Below, one piece after another: positions 50,506 to 61,340 of a stretch of DNA of 64,000 nt. The notes under the pieces were generated by a model. The model saw only the letters and a program-made list of their open reading frames with translations. It made no database searches and had not been told where the DNA came from. The stretch is from assembly GCA_010405405.1 (NCBI GenBank), contig MU004231.1, positions 2,647,703 through 2,711,702 of the forward strand. The letters run 5' to 3'. The stretch is from Microthyrium microscopicum. Lineage: Eukaryota > Ascomycota > Dothideomycetes > Microthyriales > Microthyriaceae. Position numbers and translations under genes: made by a program. Every line of letters begins with the position of its first letter. Position 1 is the stretch's first letter.

Positions 50506-52677
50506 TCACTGCCATCCACCACTCTCAACGACCATCGGCTTCATCCCCATCAACCTCCGTAGCGATAGCCAGGACTCATAGACACTCAACTTGAGTTCAA
50601 CCCTCGCATATCTCGCAAACGCACTGAGGAAGCGCAGCAGATTACGCGGCCACAAGACACTGCCTGATATACCTTCTAGTTCCTCCGAGTAGACACACCG
50701 CGAGGCGTAGCGGCCGAGAATTAGAAAGGTACGGGCGGAACCTTGGCGGGTATGGAGGTTGTCGTCTAGTGATCGCGCTGTAAATTGTCAGTATTTGTTG
50801 TTCAAATAGATGCTGGTAAAAGGGTTTTTGTGGGAAAGATGCGTGATGGGAAGGAGGCTGTGCGGATGAGGACGAATCTGATCCGCTGCCATCCGAATGG
50901 TGTTGCGGTGCATTGGATAAAGCTCTGTATGCCAGAATCGAGTGACACTGTAATAACTGCCAATTGATCCGCAAGCATTCCCAGGGACTACGCATTGATA
51001 GTCCAACAATGCTGCTAACGCGCCGCCATCCACAACAGCATCAAACCTCCTCAACCTAGACCACTAAAGAACGAGAGGGACAACTTACTCAAATCATTCG
51101 TCTTCAGCACCAACAACAGCACCCTCGGAACCTGCGCCAACAACCTCGTCAACTGACTCAACAACCCACCCTCTCCAAGTGCCTGCCCCATCGCCTTCTT
51201 CTCATCCTTCTCTCGCACACTCGTCACCCCGGCCCCCGGATCGCTCAACACACTAAAGTCTCTTCCAGTAATCGCACTAGCAAACAACTCAAAGTGCTCA
51301 TCGCTAATACCCGCAACCTCCTTAGCATAAGTACGCATCCTCGGTACATCATTGTCCAGCACGGCCAGCCAGAGACGCGCATACGCATGTCTCAATTGAC
51401 TGGGCAATTCGCGGTATAAGCCATGGTCGTAGAGAACAACGTCAAAGTTGGCTTTTTCACCCCAGCGCTTCCGTCGATGGCGGATGGCGATGTTGCCGCC
51501 GTGAGGGTCGCAGTGCAGTGGTGCGCCTTCGCCAAAAATCATTTCGTTGAATATGCGTGCTAGGGCGGCGGAGACTTCATCGCGGTCGATGGAGTGGGAG
51601 TCTAAGAAGTCGAGATCGTCGGGTCTATGGCCGGGGACGTACTCCATGACGAGGATACGGCGCTGGGCCCAGAGGACGCGGGGGATTATGACGGGTGCGT
51701 CGGGCACGTGGGAAAAGTATTCGCGGGCGACGGTCGCGTTGTGGGCTTCGTGGGCAAAGTCGAGTTCTTTGGGGAGACTGACTTCCATTTCTTCCGAGAG
51801 CCAGGTAAGGTCATATTCGGGGAACCAGTAGGCGAGAGATTCAAAGGAGAAGCGTGTGAGAGCGAGGTCAATGTGTGCCCATTCGTCTAAGGTGGGATGT
51901 TGGACTTTGACGGCGACGCGCTCGCCAGTTTCGCGAATGGTCGCGCGATGGACTTGGGCGAGGGAGGCGGCGCCGATGGGGAAAGGTTCGAATTCAGAGA
52001 AGAATTCGTCGAGGGATTTGCCAGTATCTTTAAGGACCATGGCTTTTATGCTGTCGAGAGAAGAGACGGGACATTTATCTTGGAGTGGTATGAAAGTATC
52101 ACACCACTCTTTCGGAAGCAGATAGTTCATGCTGCTGAGATGTTGACCCAATTTGATGAAAATCGAACCATTCTTCTCCAACGCCGAGAGTGTTCTTTCC
52201 GCGCTCCTCTTATGACATGCTTTAAGTAGCTCTTCAAACTCCTCTGGCGACACTTTCTCGTCCATCTTCAGTGTCTTGCGATAACTGCAAACCCCGTATG
52301 ATTAGCCTCCAGTTCCTCTCAAGAAATCGACCAACCTACTCAGAAATACACCAAAACAACGTATCCATAACCCTCCAAGTCCTCACACCTGCGCGCGAAT
52401 AATGTCTCCCGGGTTCAGTAAACGCAACCAAGCTCGCCACTCCTATTCCACCACCCAGTATCAGCACCCATCGCCACAGCTTGCGATTCTCGCGAAACAA
52501 TGCCTCTATGCGATCGCGCGAGACTTGAAAGTCGGCCGCTCGTATACTAATCGATCTAGTTTGTTTAGTGCGGGAGAGAGGAGGCCGTGTCCAGACGGTT
52601 GCCCGATTGCGCAAAAGACATGTTCGGCATGTCCACATGGACGAGGAGGAGAAGAGCGGTTTGAAGGACGGTGGCAT
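50506..52677 (-). CDS. ABC1/ADCK1-family (Mcp2-like) mitochondrial atypical kinase
   Basis: The predicted protein is 601 residues, exons 52677-52340, 52284-51089 and 50777-50506. The N-terminus is Arg/Ser-rich without acids (a likely mitochondrial presequence), followed by a hydrophobic segment near residues 72-86. Family marks are in order: KLGQ (157-160), the Ala-rich loop PIGAASLAQVH (from 215), VAVKVQHP with Lys239, KELDFAHEA, MEYVPG, HCDPHGGN (370-377), and DHG in place of DFG (Asp399), which is usual for this subgroup. Reading exon 2 straight on stops at 51,051. A 311-bp intron (51,088-50,778, GTAAGT...TACTGAC...CAG) instead restores the family sequence NDLTRSLDDNLHTRQG and a complete C-terminus. 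Yeast Mcp2 affects mitochondrial lipid homeostasis; kinase activity is unproven. Met14 is an alternative start. Confidence 0.9.
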
Positions 52678-53285
52678 TTCGAGCAGGGTTCGTTTATATC
52701 ATGGTTTGCAAGTTTGTATGTCGGTCCTGATTCGTTTTTCGTCAGTTGGAGTGGGTGATGCTATGTTTCTGTTTTGAAGAAAATGTTGGAGAGAGGTCGA
52801 GGCCGACTTTTTCCATTGAGGCTCGGCCTCGGAAGCTGCAATCAGCCGCATCAAATGTCAACCAACCATGTATGATGATATCACCATCAAAGAGTAAATC
52901 CATGGAAAGGAAAGACTGAATCAGAATTTAATATTTATTTGTTTATTGGCTTTGAATTCCAGTATTGGGTATACAGTTAAATGCAACCGAAAGAGGCGGT
53001 ACTAAAAAATCAGCCGTCTAAAGTCCTCCATAATTCTTCACATATAACAATCCATCGCATTTAGCAGTCATGAAAATCATCAAACGCATATTGGCACAAA
53101 CATAACATGCTGACCAACGGTCTACAGCAAGAGACGTGAAGGAAAAGTGGTATCTTAAACATTTGAAAATCAAAACATGCCAACCAAGGCAAAGCGAGCT
53201 TGAAGCTCGTAGAGAAAGGAAAGAAATCAGGCTATGAGCCTGCCTGGGCAAGGAAGAAAGAGGAATATCAAGAATCATGACACGA
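52678..53285 (-). promoter_or_regulatory. Interval between crz1 and the ABC1-family gene
   Basis: About 600 bp holding the crz1 3' untranslated region and the promoter of the downstream same-strand ABC1-family gene. It is somewhat AT-rich near 52,920-52,990. Plus-strand frames that overlap the start of the ABC1 gene are shadows of its exon 1. No repeats or RNA genes were seen. Confidence 0.4.
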
Positions 53286-55454
53286 TCATGGACCGACGTC
53301 GCTAACCCATCCATACTGTGGGCCTGCGTCTGACGATTGGCCATTCCATTGCTCCTCGTCTTCATATTCGCTAGCATCAAACGAACTGCGTCCACTATGT
53401 GCGTCTTCAATCTCATCTGGACCATTCGAAGGCAAATTGTCCCAGATGCCGCCCAAAGTTGGATATTGCTGGAGTAGTGCCGCAGGTAGGCGAACTTGCA
53501 TTTGAGGTGGAATTGCCATACCAGGCTGAAATTGGCCAGGTTGGGAAACATTGTATGAAAAGCCACCGGCTGGACCCATCATCTGCTGTTGACCTGGCAT
53601 AGGCATAATAGGAATACCAAGCTCAGAGCCTGGTTCAGCCTGTGGCTGGTGGCGTTCCAGAGCCTCTTCGTCCATAAGCGGCTTAATACAAACACGTCCC
53701 GCCTCACTTCTGAAATGGCGACCGAGAGCATCGGCGCGGGCAAATCGGCGTCCACAGCCCCAGTTGTTGCCATCCTTGAGATTTCCTCGGCATACGAACT
53801 TCTTTTCGCCGGAATGGAGTCCTTCGTGACGTTTGCGATCGTGTTGGCGTGCAAAAGCCTTGCCGCAGTGACTACATACAAATGGGCGCTCATCTGTATG
53901 AGTGCGCAAATGCGATCGCAAGTTGTAGGCTCGAGTAAATCGCTTGGGACATAAGCTGCACTGGAATGTTGCGGGATGTTTTTGAGTGCGTTTTGTGGCG
54001 CTTCCAGACTCGTTGGAATTTGCTGATGCGGGACGGGATGGGTCGGCAAGATCGAGGATGTAATCGCGGTTTCGGACGTCAGAGGCAGATGATCGACGAG
54101 TCTTGTTCGAAGGTGATGGTGAGCGAGACCCCACACCAGCTCTGGCTGGGGACAATAGGTCGCGCTGGACGTCTCGGCCGGGAGTTGAGCCTCGAGAGCT
54201 AAATGGGTCGGACTTGGCACGGCCACGAGCTATAAAGTGTGAGATAAGGCCATCAAGCAAATGCGAATTAAACTTACACTTCTCTGGAGGACTTAAAGCG
54301 TCAGCGACTTTGCCTTCTACTGGTGGCTCAAAGCTAGCTTGTCTTGATGGTGGAGCCAATTGAAAAGTAATCTCAGGAGGTGTCATGGCATCAGCATGAT
54401 TTGGATATTCCTGATGATTCATGGTTGGCTGTCCCATGTTGGTATAGTCTCCGCCGCTTGAGCTTGGAAGAACGTATTGTTGAGGAGGCATCAAGCTAAA
54501 GTTACTTGTATCAGGGTAGGATGGGATGGAATGCTGTGTAGGAAGCAAAGCGGGAGAGATGTGAGGACTATGAGCTGGGCTTATGTATGAAGCTGCGGCC
54601 TCTGAGAGAGAAACATGTCCAATGCCCATGACATCGTGGAACATGTTGGGGTCCTGAGCATTGAGGTTGGGAGAATGGTCAATAGTCTGGCCAAAGTTAT
54701 CGGAAGCCGGAAGATATGGTGATTGATGAGCGGAAGAGATTTCTGAATGGGCATCCGAGTATGTTCTTCGGTGACCTTGGAAGGCAGCACTGCCGCCCCA
54801 CTCTCCTTGTCCTTGAGGGAAAGCCGCACTCGAAGGGTCAAGCGACTGCTGTCGCGAGTGTGATGGTGGTGGCGTTCGAAATTGGCCTTGGTTCATTGCT
54901 GGTGAGCCGTGAGGGCTGCTATGCTGGCGATGCATGTTGGGCGCAAGAAGATGTGGTGGCGTAGGGGCAGAGGTGGTTGCCATTTGATCAGAATTGGATT
55001 GTGAGAGGGATTGCGAAGGTAGCTGTGGGTCGAGCAGGGCAGGATCCAAGACACTCGAATCTATAAATGAAGAATTGTCTGTAGCGGGCGCGAACAATGG
55101 ACCATCGAAGGTAGAGTCACCGAGCACAGCGTTCGCGTCGAAGTTGATAAAGTCGGGAAAGGCAGTATTGCCTTGTCCGTTGATACCCAGGGTGTCGGCG
55201 GTGGAGGTCTCAGGGTAGAGACTGGTATCAAAGCTTCCGTTGAAAGAAGGCTGCTGTTGTTGCGAGGCAGAGGGAGCAGCGAATGGGTTGTAGTCGTTAC
55301 CGACGGTCGCAAAGGATGTTGATTGAAGGTCAAGAGAGGTGCCGGCGGTAGTAAAGGGATGATTTCTATAGACTGGAGCAGGTGATGCAGCTGGAGTATG
55401 CCTTGCTGAATGATGACCGGCTGAGGGAGATCTTCCCCTCTGTGAACCCTCCAT
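53286..55454 (-). CDS. Crz1/CrzA calcineurin-responsive C2H2 zinc-finger transcription factor
   Basis: This is the nuclear effector of Ca2+/calcineurin signalling in fungi. The N-terminus ([15 protein letters not shown]) matches the start common to filamentous Crz1 proteins, and a long Ser/Pro/Gln-rich region follows. PEITFQ near residue 359 is a candidate PxIxIT calcineurin-docking site. Two classical C2H2 fingers begin near residue 497 (CSLCPKRF..., CSHCGKAF...), followed by the atypical third finger with a long Cys-Cys spacing ([27 protein letters not shown] region). The acidic C-terminus ends [10 protein letters not shown] 48-bp in-frame GTAAGT...TATAG intron (54,277-54,230) probably splits the gene: 706 residues spliced, 722 if retained. 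Splicing joins PPEK to [10 protein letters not shown], which fits the family better. The start codon has a strong GCCATGG context. Confidence 0.93.
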   Translation of the reverse strand: MEGSQRGRSPSAGHHSARHTPAASPAPVYRNHPFTTAGTSLDLQSTSFATVGNDYNPFAAPSASQQQQPSFNGSFDTSLYPETSTADTLGINGQGNTAFPDFINFDANAVLGDSTFDGPLFAPATDNSSFIDSSVLDPALLDPQLPSQSLSQSNSDQMATTSAPTPPHLLAPNMHRQHSSPHGSPAMNQGQFRTPPPSHSRQQSLDPSSAAFPQGQGEWGGSAAFQGHRRTYSDAHSEISSAHQSPYLPASDNFGQTIDHSPNLNAQDPNMFHDVMGIGHVSLSEAAASYISPAHSPHISPALLPTQHSIPSYPDTSNFSLMPPQQYVLPSSSGGDYTNMGQPTMNHQEYPNHADAMTPPEITFQLAPPSRQASFEPPVEGKVADALSPPEKCKFNSHLLDGLISHFIARGRAKSDPFSSRGSTPGRDVQRDLLSPARAGVGSRSPSPSNKTRRSSASDVRNRDYILDLADPSRPASANSNESGSATKRTQKHPATFQCSLCPKRFTRAYNLRSHLRTHTDERPFVCSHCGKAFARQHDRKRHEGLHSGEKKFVCRGNLKDGNNWGCGRRFARADALGRHFRSEAGRVCIKPLMDEEALERHQPQAEPGSELGIPIMPMPGQQQMMGPAGGFSYNVSQPGQFQPGMAIPPQMQVRLPAALLQQYPTLGGIWDNLPSNGPDEIEDAHSGRSSFDASEYEDEEQWNGQSSDAGPQYGWVSDVGP
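54230..54277 (-). other. 48-bp in-frame intron of crz1
   Basis: Donor GTAAGT at 54,277 and acceptor TATAG ending at 54,230, reading on the minus strand. Its length is a multiple of three and it contains no stop, so retention would add 16 residues between the Ser-rich region and the fingers without breaking the protein. Confidence 0.7.
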
Positions 55455-58327
55455 GGCGGAGGATTTATATAGGATATAAGAGTGAAGTCAGAAGAGTTGA
55501 GGCTGCGGCGGTAGGCTTCTTTTCTTAGAGGCCGGAGAACGGGAGAACTAAAGGGCGCTCGGGCCGTATAAACGGGCAATGGAGCTTGGTCGCAGAAAGA
55601 GGTACTGTATTGTGACGTCTGATAGTAGCCAGCGAATGCACGTCGAGTATCAAGTAGATCGGACGAGGATGGGGAATATTGGGTAAAGGAGGCTGAGTAA
55701 CTATCTACAAAGAGAAGAGTGGGCAACTGGGCATGCACGATGGAGGTGATGGGGGGCACTGGGGGCACTGGGGGAAGTAGCGACCAAGAAGCCCAACAAC
55801 GAGATTGGAAGGCGGGAGGGAGGTTTTGGCGGTCCGTGTTCCTGGTCTAAAAGGCCTGATACGAGCGAGGGTTCAAAGTGCCCTTTCAGAAAGAGGTACC
55901 TCTCATTTGCTACATCATACACACAAGACAGAGGTACCAGTTTCGCACAGAATACGGAGGCATTTGGAGGCAGGTCGTTGTTGCTGCGCCCCGATGCTGC
56001 GCCTTCTCTTTAAACTACCACTACGAATACTTTGAAACACTCAAAACACCGATTTTAATCTTTCTATCCATGAACATAAACGCCATTGTAGTTAAAAAAA
56101 GAATCACTTTGATTGTCTGCTCAAAGCTCTTTCAAAATGTTATTTTTACAGCCATCGCAATTGCAGTTTCATCAGTCATGCCACCTCTGTCAAACGTTCT
56201 TGATGCTATTTTGTGCTTACTACCTCAGCTCTGTGCTCTTACAGGTAACAAGTCAGTGGGGGCCGAAACCAACTACTTCCTAGCTAATTATCCCCCGAAG
56301 ACTAGAGTTAAAGGTAGCGTGGCAATTATCACTCGTGGCCAACAACTCCATTAGCCTTCCCTGACTTTGATACATCATACAACTTCACTTATGCGGTGAG
56401 AAGATCTGCCATTGTGAGAATGATATCCTAGTCAGGCTGGTCCAAATCGCGTGCCATCTCCAACCCTTTCTGATTGACCGGCTTGCCCCATCTAATCAGC
56501 CAGTGATAATTATTTAGTTCCTACATCAAATGGTACACAAAACGGTGTAAGACTAGACATGCGTGCCAATCGCTCAATCATACATTTCCAAACCAACCGT
56601 CCGGGAACCACAAGTGCACCGCGCCTCAAACCGAACCCTTCCAGAAAAACCCACTATGCAAATCGTCAAGGTACCAAGCTGTAGCCCTGGAGATGTTGTG
56701 TACGATAACCACAAGCCATGGATATCGTGCAGAAAGTGAAGCATGGACCCCCAGAAAGCTGTGCTCAGCCTCACTCGAAATGGCAGCAAAAAATATCGAC
56801 CGTTGGGCAAATTAGCTTGATCGCTCCCCTGGGGGCTACGGTGATTGGTCAATAACCTGGAGCATGACAGCTAAATTAACCCGTTTGGGGAGCAGTCTTG
56901 TTCCAATTTTGGATCATGGACCTTGCTGGTGATCGTGGCCATGAACATTTGTCGTTGTGTGTTTCCAGAAACAGAACTGGTATCTAGTCATTCGGGCTAG
57001 AAAGCTTCTTTCCTCGGCTTACGGATGGGTTCGGGGTGAGTGGAATGTTCGGTCAGCTCTGACGAATTGAGGAATTGCTCACGCATGAATTGTCGCTGGA
57101 TTCTTTGCGTCTGCAGATGTAGAGTAATTGGGATTTCTGTGATTCTGCCTTAGCACCGCCACACATATTCAATAATTGCTCAAATTCGTATGAATGTAGA
57201 GCCAAAAGAGGCGCTAGGCAACCAGGTATCTGTGGCTGCTAGTTTTCTTATCGTTCTATTGGTAGGTTGTTGGTGTACGTGTTGGTGCTTGACCGCTCCT
57301 TGGAGGTTGGACTCCCTCAACGTCCTTGCAAAGATGCGGTATGATGCTGTTGTCTGTCGCATTACTCTCCCTTCTTCAATGCATCATATCTTGTGGATAT
57401 TCAAACATCTGGATACTCTGACCTGGACATCTAGATATCCGAAAACTGCCTTGTCCTACGACATTCCATGATATTCGGTCAACGGTCCTCATCAGCTTGA
57501 ATGGTTCGTAAGGCATCTGTCACCACATATCCCATGCTGCTCTTTTATTGAATCAGGAACTTGCAAACCTTGCTTCAGCTCCAATGGTTCACAAGGCATT
57601 CGTGGGAACCTGATTCATTATCGGATCCTGCCGAATCCACGCCCTCTCTGCAGACTGTCCGAGATTCGAGATCTTTGTATGGTTGAACACTACTCTTTGG
57701 GCTTTCGCTATCGACGTACACTACAGACCGTTAAAAGGCAGTCTGCAAATCTTTATGATGCCAAGTCCATATCCAAAGTTGGCTGACATGCTGTTAGATC
57801 ATGGATTCAGAGAAGCATTGCAGTACAGCCCGTATCATTTTATGCCTTGGCCTTGTACTCTGGACTCGTTTGCTTGAGGAGAACCATAACATCCCCCTTT
57901 CGTCTATTACTCGGGAAGATTTACCTACTATACGTTATGATACGGTAAAATGGGGTATCATAGGCTGGATTGTTCGTAGTCGCTGGCAAATGATACGACC
58001 TTTCCAGAGGAAGCTCTTCAACTTCTTTATCTCGAATTGGAAAAGATGGAAAATGAGCACGCTACCTACCTGACAAAAGCACTATGCGCACATCAATGGA
58101 ACCGAGTAGAGAGTACATGCACACGCCGCTCGGAAAGTCACAGTTTCGGCTCTTGAGGCTTTGTTCGCGTCTAAGCCGAAGTGGATTACTGCAATGCGAG
58201 TTTTCGTCAATCTCTTTCGAAGACCAGACATTGAAAAGCCTTGCATACAAATGCTGCGTCTTATGAATCACCTAGCAATATAGACTTCTAAATATTCTCC
58301 AGGAATACAGAGTCCATGGTGCAAGTG

Positions 58328-58346
58328 GTAGCATATATGCTATCAC
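58328..58346. repeat. Palindrome-centred repeat, copy 1
   Basis: GTAGCATATATGCTATCAC contains the perfect 12-bp palindrome AGCATATATGCT. It is followed by ATGGACCGAGTAA, which also has a counterpart after copy 2. Confidence 0.85.
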
Positions 58347-58455
58347 GTTAATGGACCGAGTAAATAAGCCGCAACCAGATAGCGCTACCCGTATATAGCT
58401 TTAGATTAAGCTCGGCTCAGTATTGTTCAGTAAAACAGATTTTAAAGTTCGAATA

Positions 58456-58474
58456 GTAGCATATATGCTGTCAC
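58456..58474. repeat. Palindrome-centred repeat, copy 2
   Basis: GTAGCATATATGCTGTCAC differs from copy 1 at a single position and keeps the 12-bp palindrome. It is followed by ATGGAGCGAGTAA. It lies about 110 bp past the palA stop codon, so it is in or near the 3' untranslated region. Confidence 0.85.
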
Positions 58475-58585
58475 TTCCATCGATGGAGCGAGTAATGACA
58501 TGAGATAAAGATACCTCTAGCATTGAATCGAAATGTGGTCATTAGCCAACTCGCTAAATTCTGGATTATCAAAGCTATGCAACGA

Positions 58586-61174
58586 TTATGAGAACTTCAT
58601 CCCCTTCGCAGGATTCCATCCCTTCTCCCCACCACCCTCCGGCCCACCCGGCGCGCCTCCAAATCGAATACCCATATCAGGCGCCCACATACCCGACGCA
58701 TGCGAGGCCGCACGCGTAGGTTGTGGAGCTGCTAGCGGAGCATTATTTGCTGGGCTAGCTAGCGGTAGAGCCGGTGAGTTGCGGGACTCGGTCTGTTTCT
58801 GTTGGTGAAGCGAAGCCGCGGTGTTGAAGTTCATGGCGGACATTCCAGAGACAAGTTCACTAGGATAAAGTTAGCATTGGAGCAGGGTGGCGGGAAGGGT
58901 AGTCATACGCTTCTTGCTGGGTAGCATCTGCACGGCGCTGGAGGACAAAAGTCCTACAATCATCGCGGAATTTTGAAACGACTTTCGCAAGATCATTGTA
59001 GAATTTGCGGCCAGCTTCGAGATTTGAGATTATTTCCTTGTATTTGAAGTAGGCGTTTTCCAGACTCTGTAATGCTTTCTCTCTCTCTTTGGTTGAGGTG
59101 TCGCCTTTTCTAGCTTGTACGAATGCGTTATTGGCATCCTGTAGTTTTTGCGAAAGGCGGGCCTGATCGGTCTCTTCTGGGCCCATATCTTTATCTGATG
59201 TGTATATTTCAAGTCGTTTTTCAAACAGTTTCTGAAATTGTGATATATCGACTTTCTGCATTGGAAACTCTCGTTCAAGCCTAGCAGCTTCTCGAACGAG
59301 TTCCGGTTCTAGTGTTCGTGTCAGTCATGTCGTCAGTTGTGATCGTAAATATGAATGACCTACCAATATCATCTTGCTTGACTTTGGTGAATAGAGCTTC
59401 TAGTTTTCGCTTTCTACGCGCTTCTATACGAGTGACGTCGTTTAGACACGCCCTCAACTTGTTAGCTGCAGACTCTAAAGCTGGAGTCATGGCAGCTCGT
59501 CGACTACTCGGAACGAATTGTTCAAGATCGCGATCTCTTCCTGCAAGGAGCAGAATAAGACTTTCGCTTTCTGCAAGCTTTTTCAGAACGACTTCATCGC
59601 TTTCATGAGAATGACCCAGATATCCATCAATCTCTTGTACCTGTGCGTAGAGTTTAGGAGCTGCTTGCTGTGGTGGTGGTATTGACCATCTGTCAGTTCC
59701 ATGCTTTCGGCGTAATCGCTCATCTTCTGAGGCTTCCATGCGTAACATGTCTCTACCTTCTTGAAATATACCGCGATCATTAGATTTGACCCGTTCAGTT
59801 TCCTGTATCGACCTTTGGAGTCGGCTGGGGCCATCCTGTTGTCGAATCTCTTCAGCATGCTGGATAAGTCCTGCCGGCAACCCAAGAGGTTTTTCGATAG
59901 CTTGTAATGCTCCAGGAAGGTTGAGTGACTTTAACAGATCATGTAATTTGTTTGTTAGACCTTCCAATTCTTCTATGGTTTGATTGACCACACCATCTTT
60001 TCTTTCGCCGTAGTTGAGAGCAGCTTGGTGAACAGCATATGGAACTAATTTTGTGAAAAGAGGTCGACCAAGTTGCCCGTTCTCTCCCAGCATAGAAACA
60101 GGATCGGCTACTTCCGGTGGAACTTTTGCAGATGCCATGGAGATTGGTTCGATAGTCTTGAGTTCCCCTTTGGTTGGTACGGGCATCAAATATATCATGT
60201 CATTGTCTTTCTCTGCTCGTTTCAAGTCTTCCTGGGTGCGTTCTTTCAGAGCCTGCAAGTCCGCCAGGACAGTCTGGTTGATGTATCGCGACTCTTTTAG
60301 TGCTTCTGTCACACAACTGAGACCATCCTTCAATCTTGCCACTTCCTCGCCGTATCTCCGCTTATCCAGACAGTCGCAAGCAGCGCGATATTGTGTAGCC
60401 GCAGCAAAATGGTAGTGCTTGGCTTTCATGTGGTGGATCCACTCGCTTTCAACAACATCGGATTTGGCTCCGAACTCAGCGGCCGCCGCGTAGTAATCAG
60501 AGACTTTTGCTGCAATCCGAGCGATCGACATGTCTTTCATCCCATCCTTTACTGCCTTTTGCCAAACACACTCTTGGGCTTGCGCAAGCATGAGCTGCTC
60601 CAAGCATTCCAGGGTTACAACATCCATATCTTCTGGTGGCGGTGCTCTCATATCAGGAATTGCGCTCGATGACAAGTGATGCAGAATGCCGGCAGCTTGA
60701 CAGTAATGGCTACATGCGGTTTTGAGAGCGTCGGGTGTACTGCGACTACCAAGAGCAAGTTGTGAATACATCGCAGCAAGGTTGAACAAGACATTGATGA
60801 GTTCGAAATGAAGGTTGGTGGAAGTCTCTGGTCTTGTTTTATTGTATCCTATGGCTGGATACCATGGAAACTCTACACCAATATCTATGGGGAACTTTCC
60901 GCTCATCCATACTAGTTGGGCAGCATATGCCTGAAGCTTCTTGATTGCGCTCGCATGCGGGTCAACAGACTGTACAGCGGCAGTTCGAAGCTTATCAATG
61001 GCCTCCAGGTCTTCAGCGAAAGCACCGGGGTGCTGATCGTATCTTTTGGATATGTATTGCTTCAGAGCATCGGATAGGGAGATGATGGGGCTGCGCCGGA
61101 ATGGCAGGGTGAGCATATTTCTGGGAGAATGTTAGCAAAAACACTTCAGAGAAATACTTGACTTACGAAGCCAT
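58586..61174 (-). CDS. PalA/Rim20, Bro1-domain scaffold of the ambient-pH pathway
   Basis: The predicted protein is 812 residues, exons 61174-61167, 61120-59364, 59308-58909 and 58859-58586; introns of 46, 55 and 49 bp have agreeing phases and CTAAC-type branch sites in two. PalA binds YPX(L/I) motifs of PacC/Rim101 and the ESCRT-III subunit Vps32/Snf7 at endosomes, bringing PacC to the PalB protease at alkaline pH. The N-terminus MASNMLTLPFRRS, the KFPIDIGVEFPWYP segment and NDMIYLMPVP mark the Bro1 domain (about residues 5-385). A helical V-domain-like region follows, then a Pro/Ala/Gly-rich tail ending WNPAKGMKFS. The length and short first residues fit PalA better than Bro1/Vps31, which is longer. 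The start uses an 8-nt first exon; without it translation would begin at 61,116. Confidence 0.93.
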
Positions 61175-61340
61175 AATCAGTAGCGCTGCGAGCTTGGAGT
61201 TGTTCTGTTACGGTTGTTGTCACCTTATGTTTACAGCGGGGCATGCTCAGATTTTGAGTTGAGACGAGATCTGGATTCTGGTGACGGAATACGGTCCGTG
61301 CAGCTCAGGGAATGCAGAATCGGTGAAGGGAACATTAAAG
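61175..61340 (-). promoter_or_regulatory. Short upstream region of palA against a RIP block
   Basis: Only about 165 bp of normal-composition DNA separates the palA start from the AT-rich copia block. The core promoter, and perhaps all conserved control sequence, must fit here or lie within degraded repeat DNA. No PacC-type GCCARG site was noticed. Confidence 0.4.

Larger units (their letters stand above)
55455..58585. other. 3.1-kb interval between crz1 and palA, no confident gene
   Basis: The crz1 side (55,455 to about 56,350) should hold its leader and promoter. A 235-codon minus-strand frame starting at 55,768 overlaps the crz1 start in another frame; if transcribed it would act as an upstream ORF. 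A GGGGGCACT-type triplication lies near 55,748-55,775. The middle has only short unrelated frames (92 codons or fewer). From 57,680 to 58,270 several plus-strand frames look mildly protein-like but need frameshifts to join, so they may be a pseudogene. Two 19-bp near-identical repeats with a palindromic core lie at 58,328 and 58,456. No tRNA was recognised. Confidence 0.5.

Noticed and set aside
50642-51054. Minus-strand frames of 88 and 117 codons as separate genes or as the end of the ABC1-family gene
   Set aside because: They lie in the 311-bp intron or out of frame with exon 3, whose correct frame gives the conserved NDLTRSLDDNLHTRQG segment.
51547-52229. Plus-strand frames of 87-110 codons
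   Set aside because: Shadows of the GC-rich ABC1-family coding exon on the opposite strand.
53018-54226. Minus-strand frames of 182 and 215 codons overlapping crz1
   Set aside because: Alternative frames of the crz1 exon and its 3' end; the zinc-finger frame is clearly the coding one.
55878-56354. 158-codon plus-strand frame upstream of crz1
   Set aside because: No recognisable domain, composition not coding-like, and it lies in the expected crz1 promoter; not called as a gene.
59583-59885. 100-codon minus-strand frame inside palA
   Set aside because: Alternative frame of the palA V-domain coding sequence.
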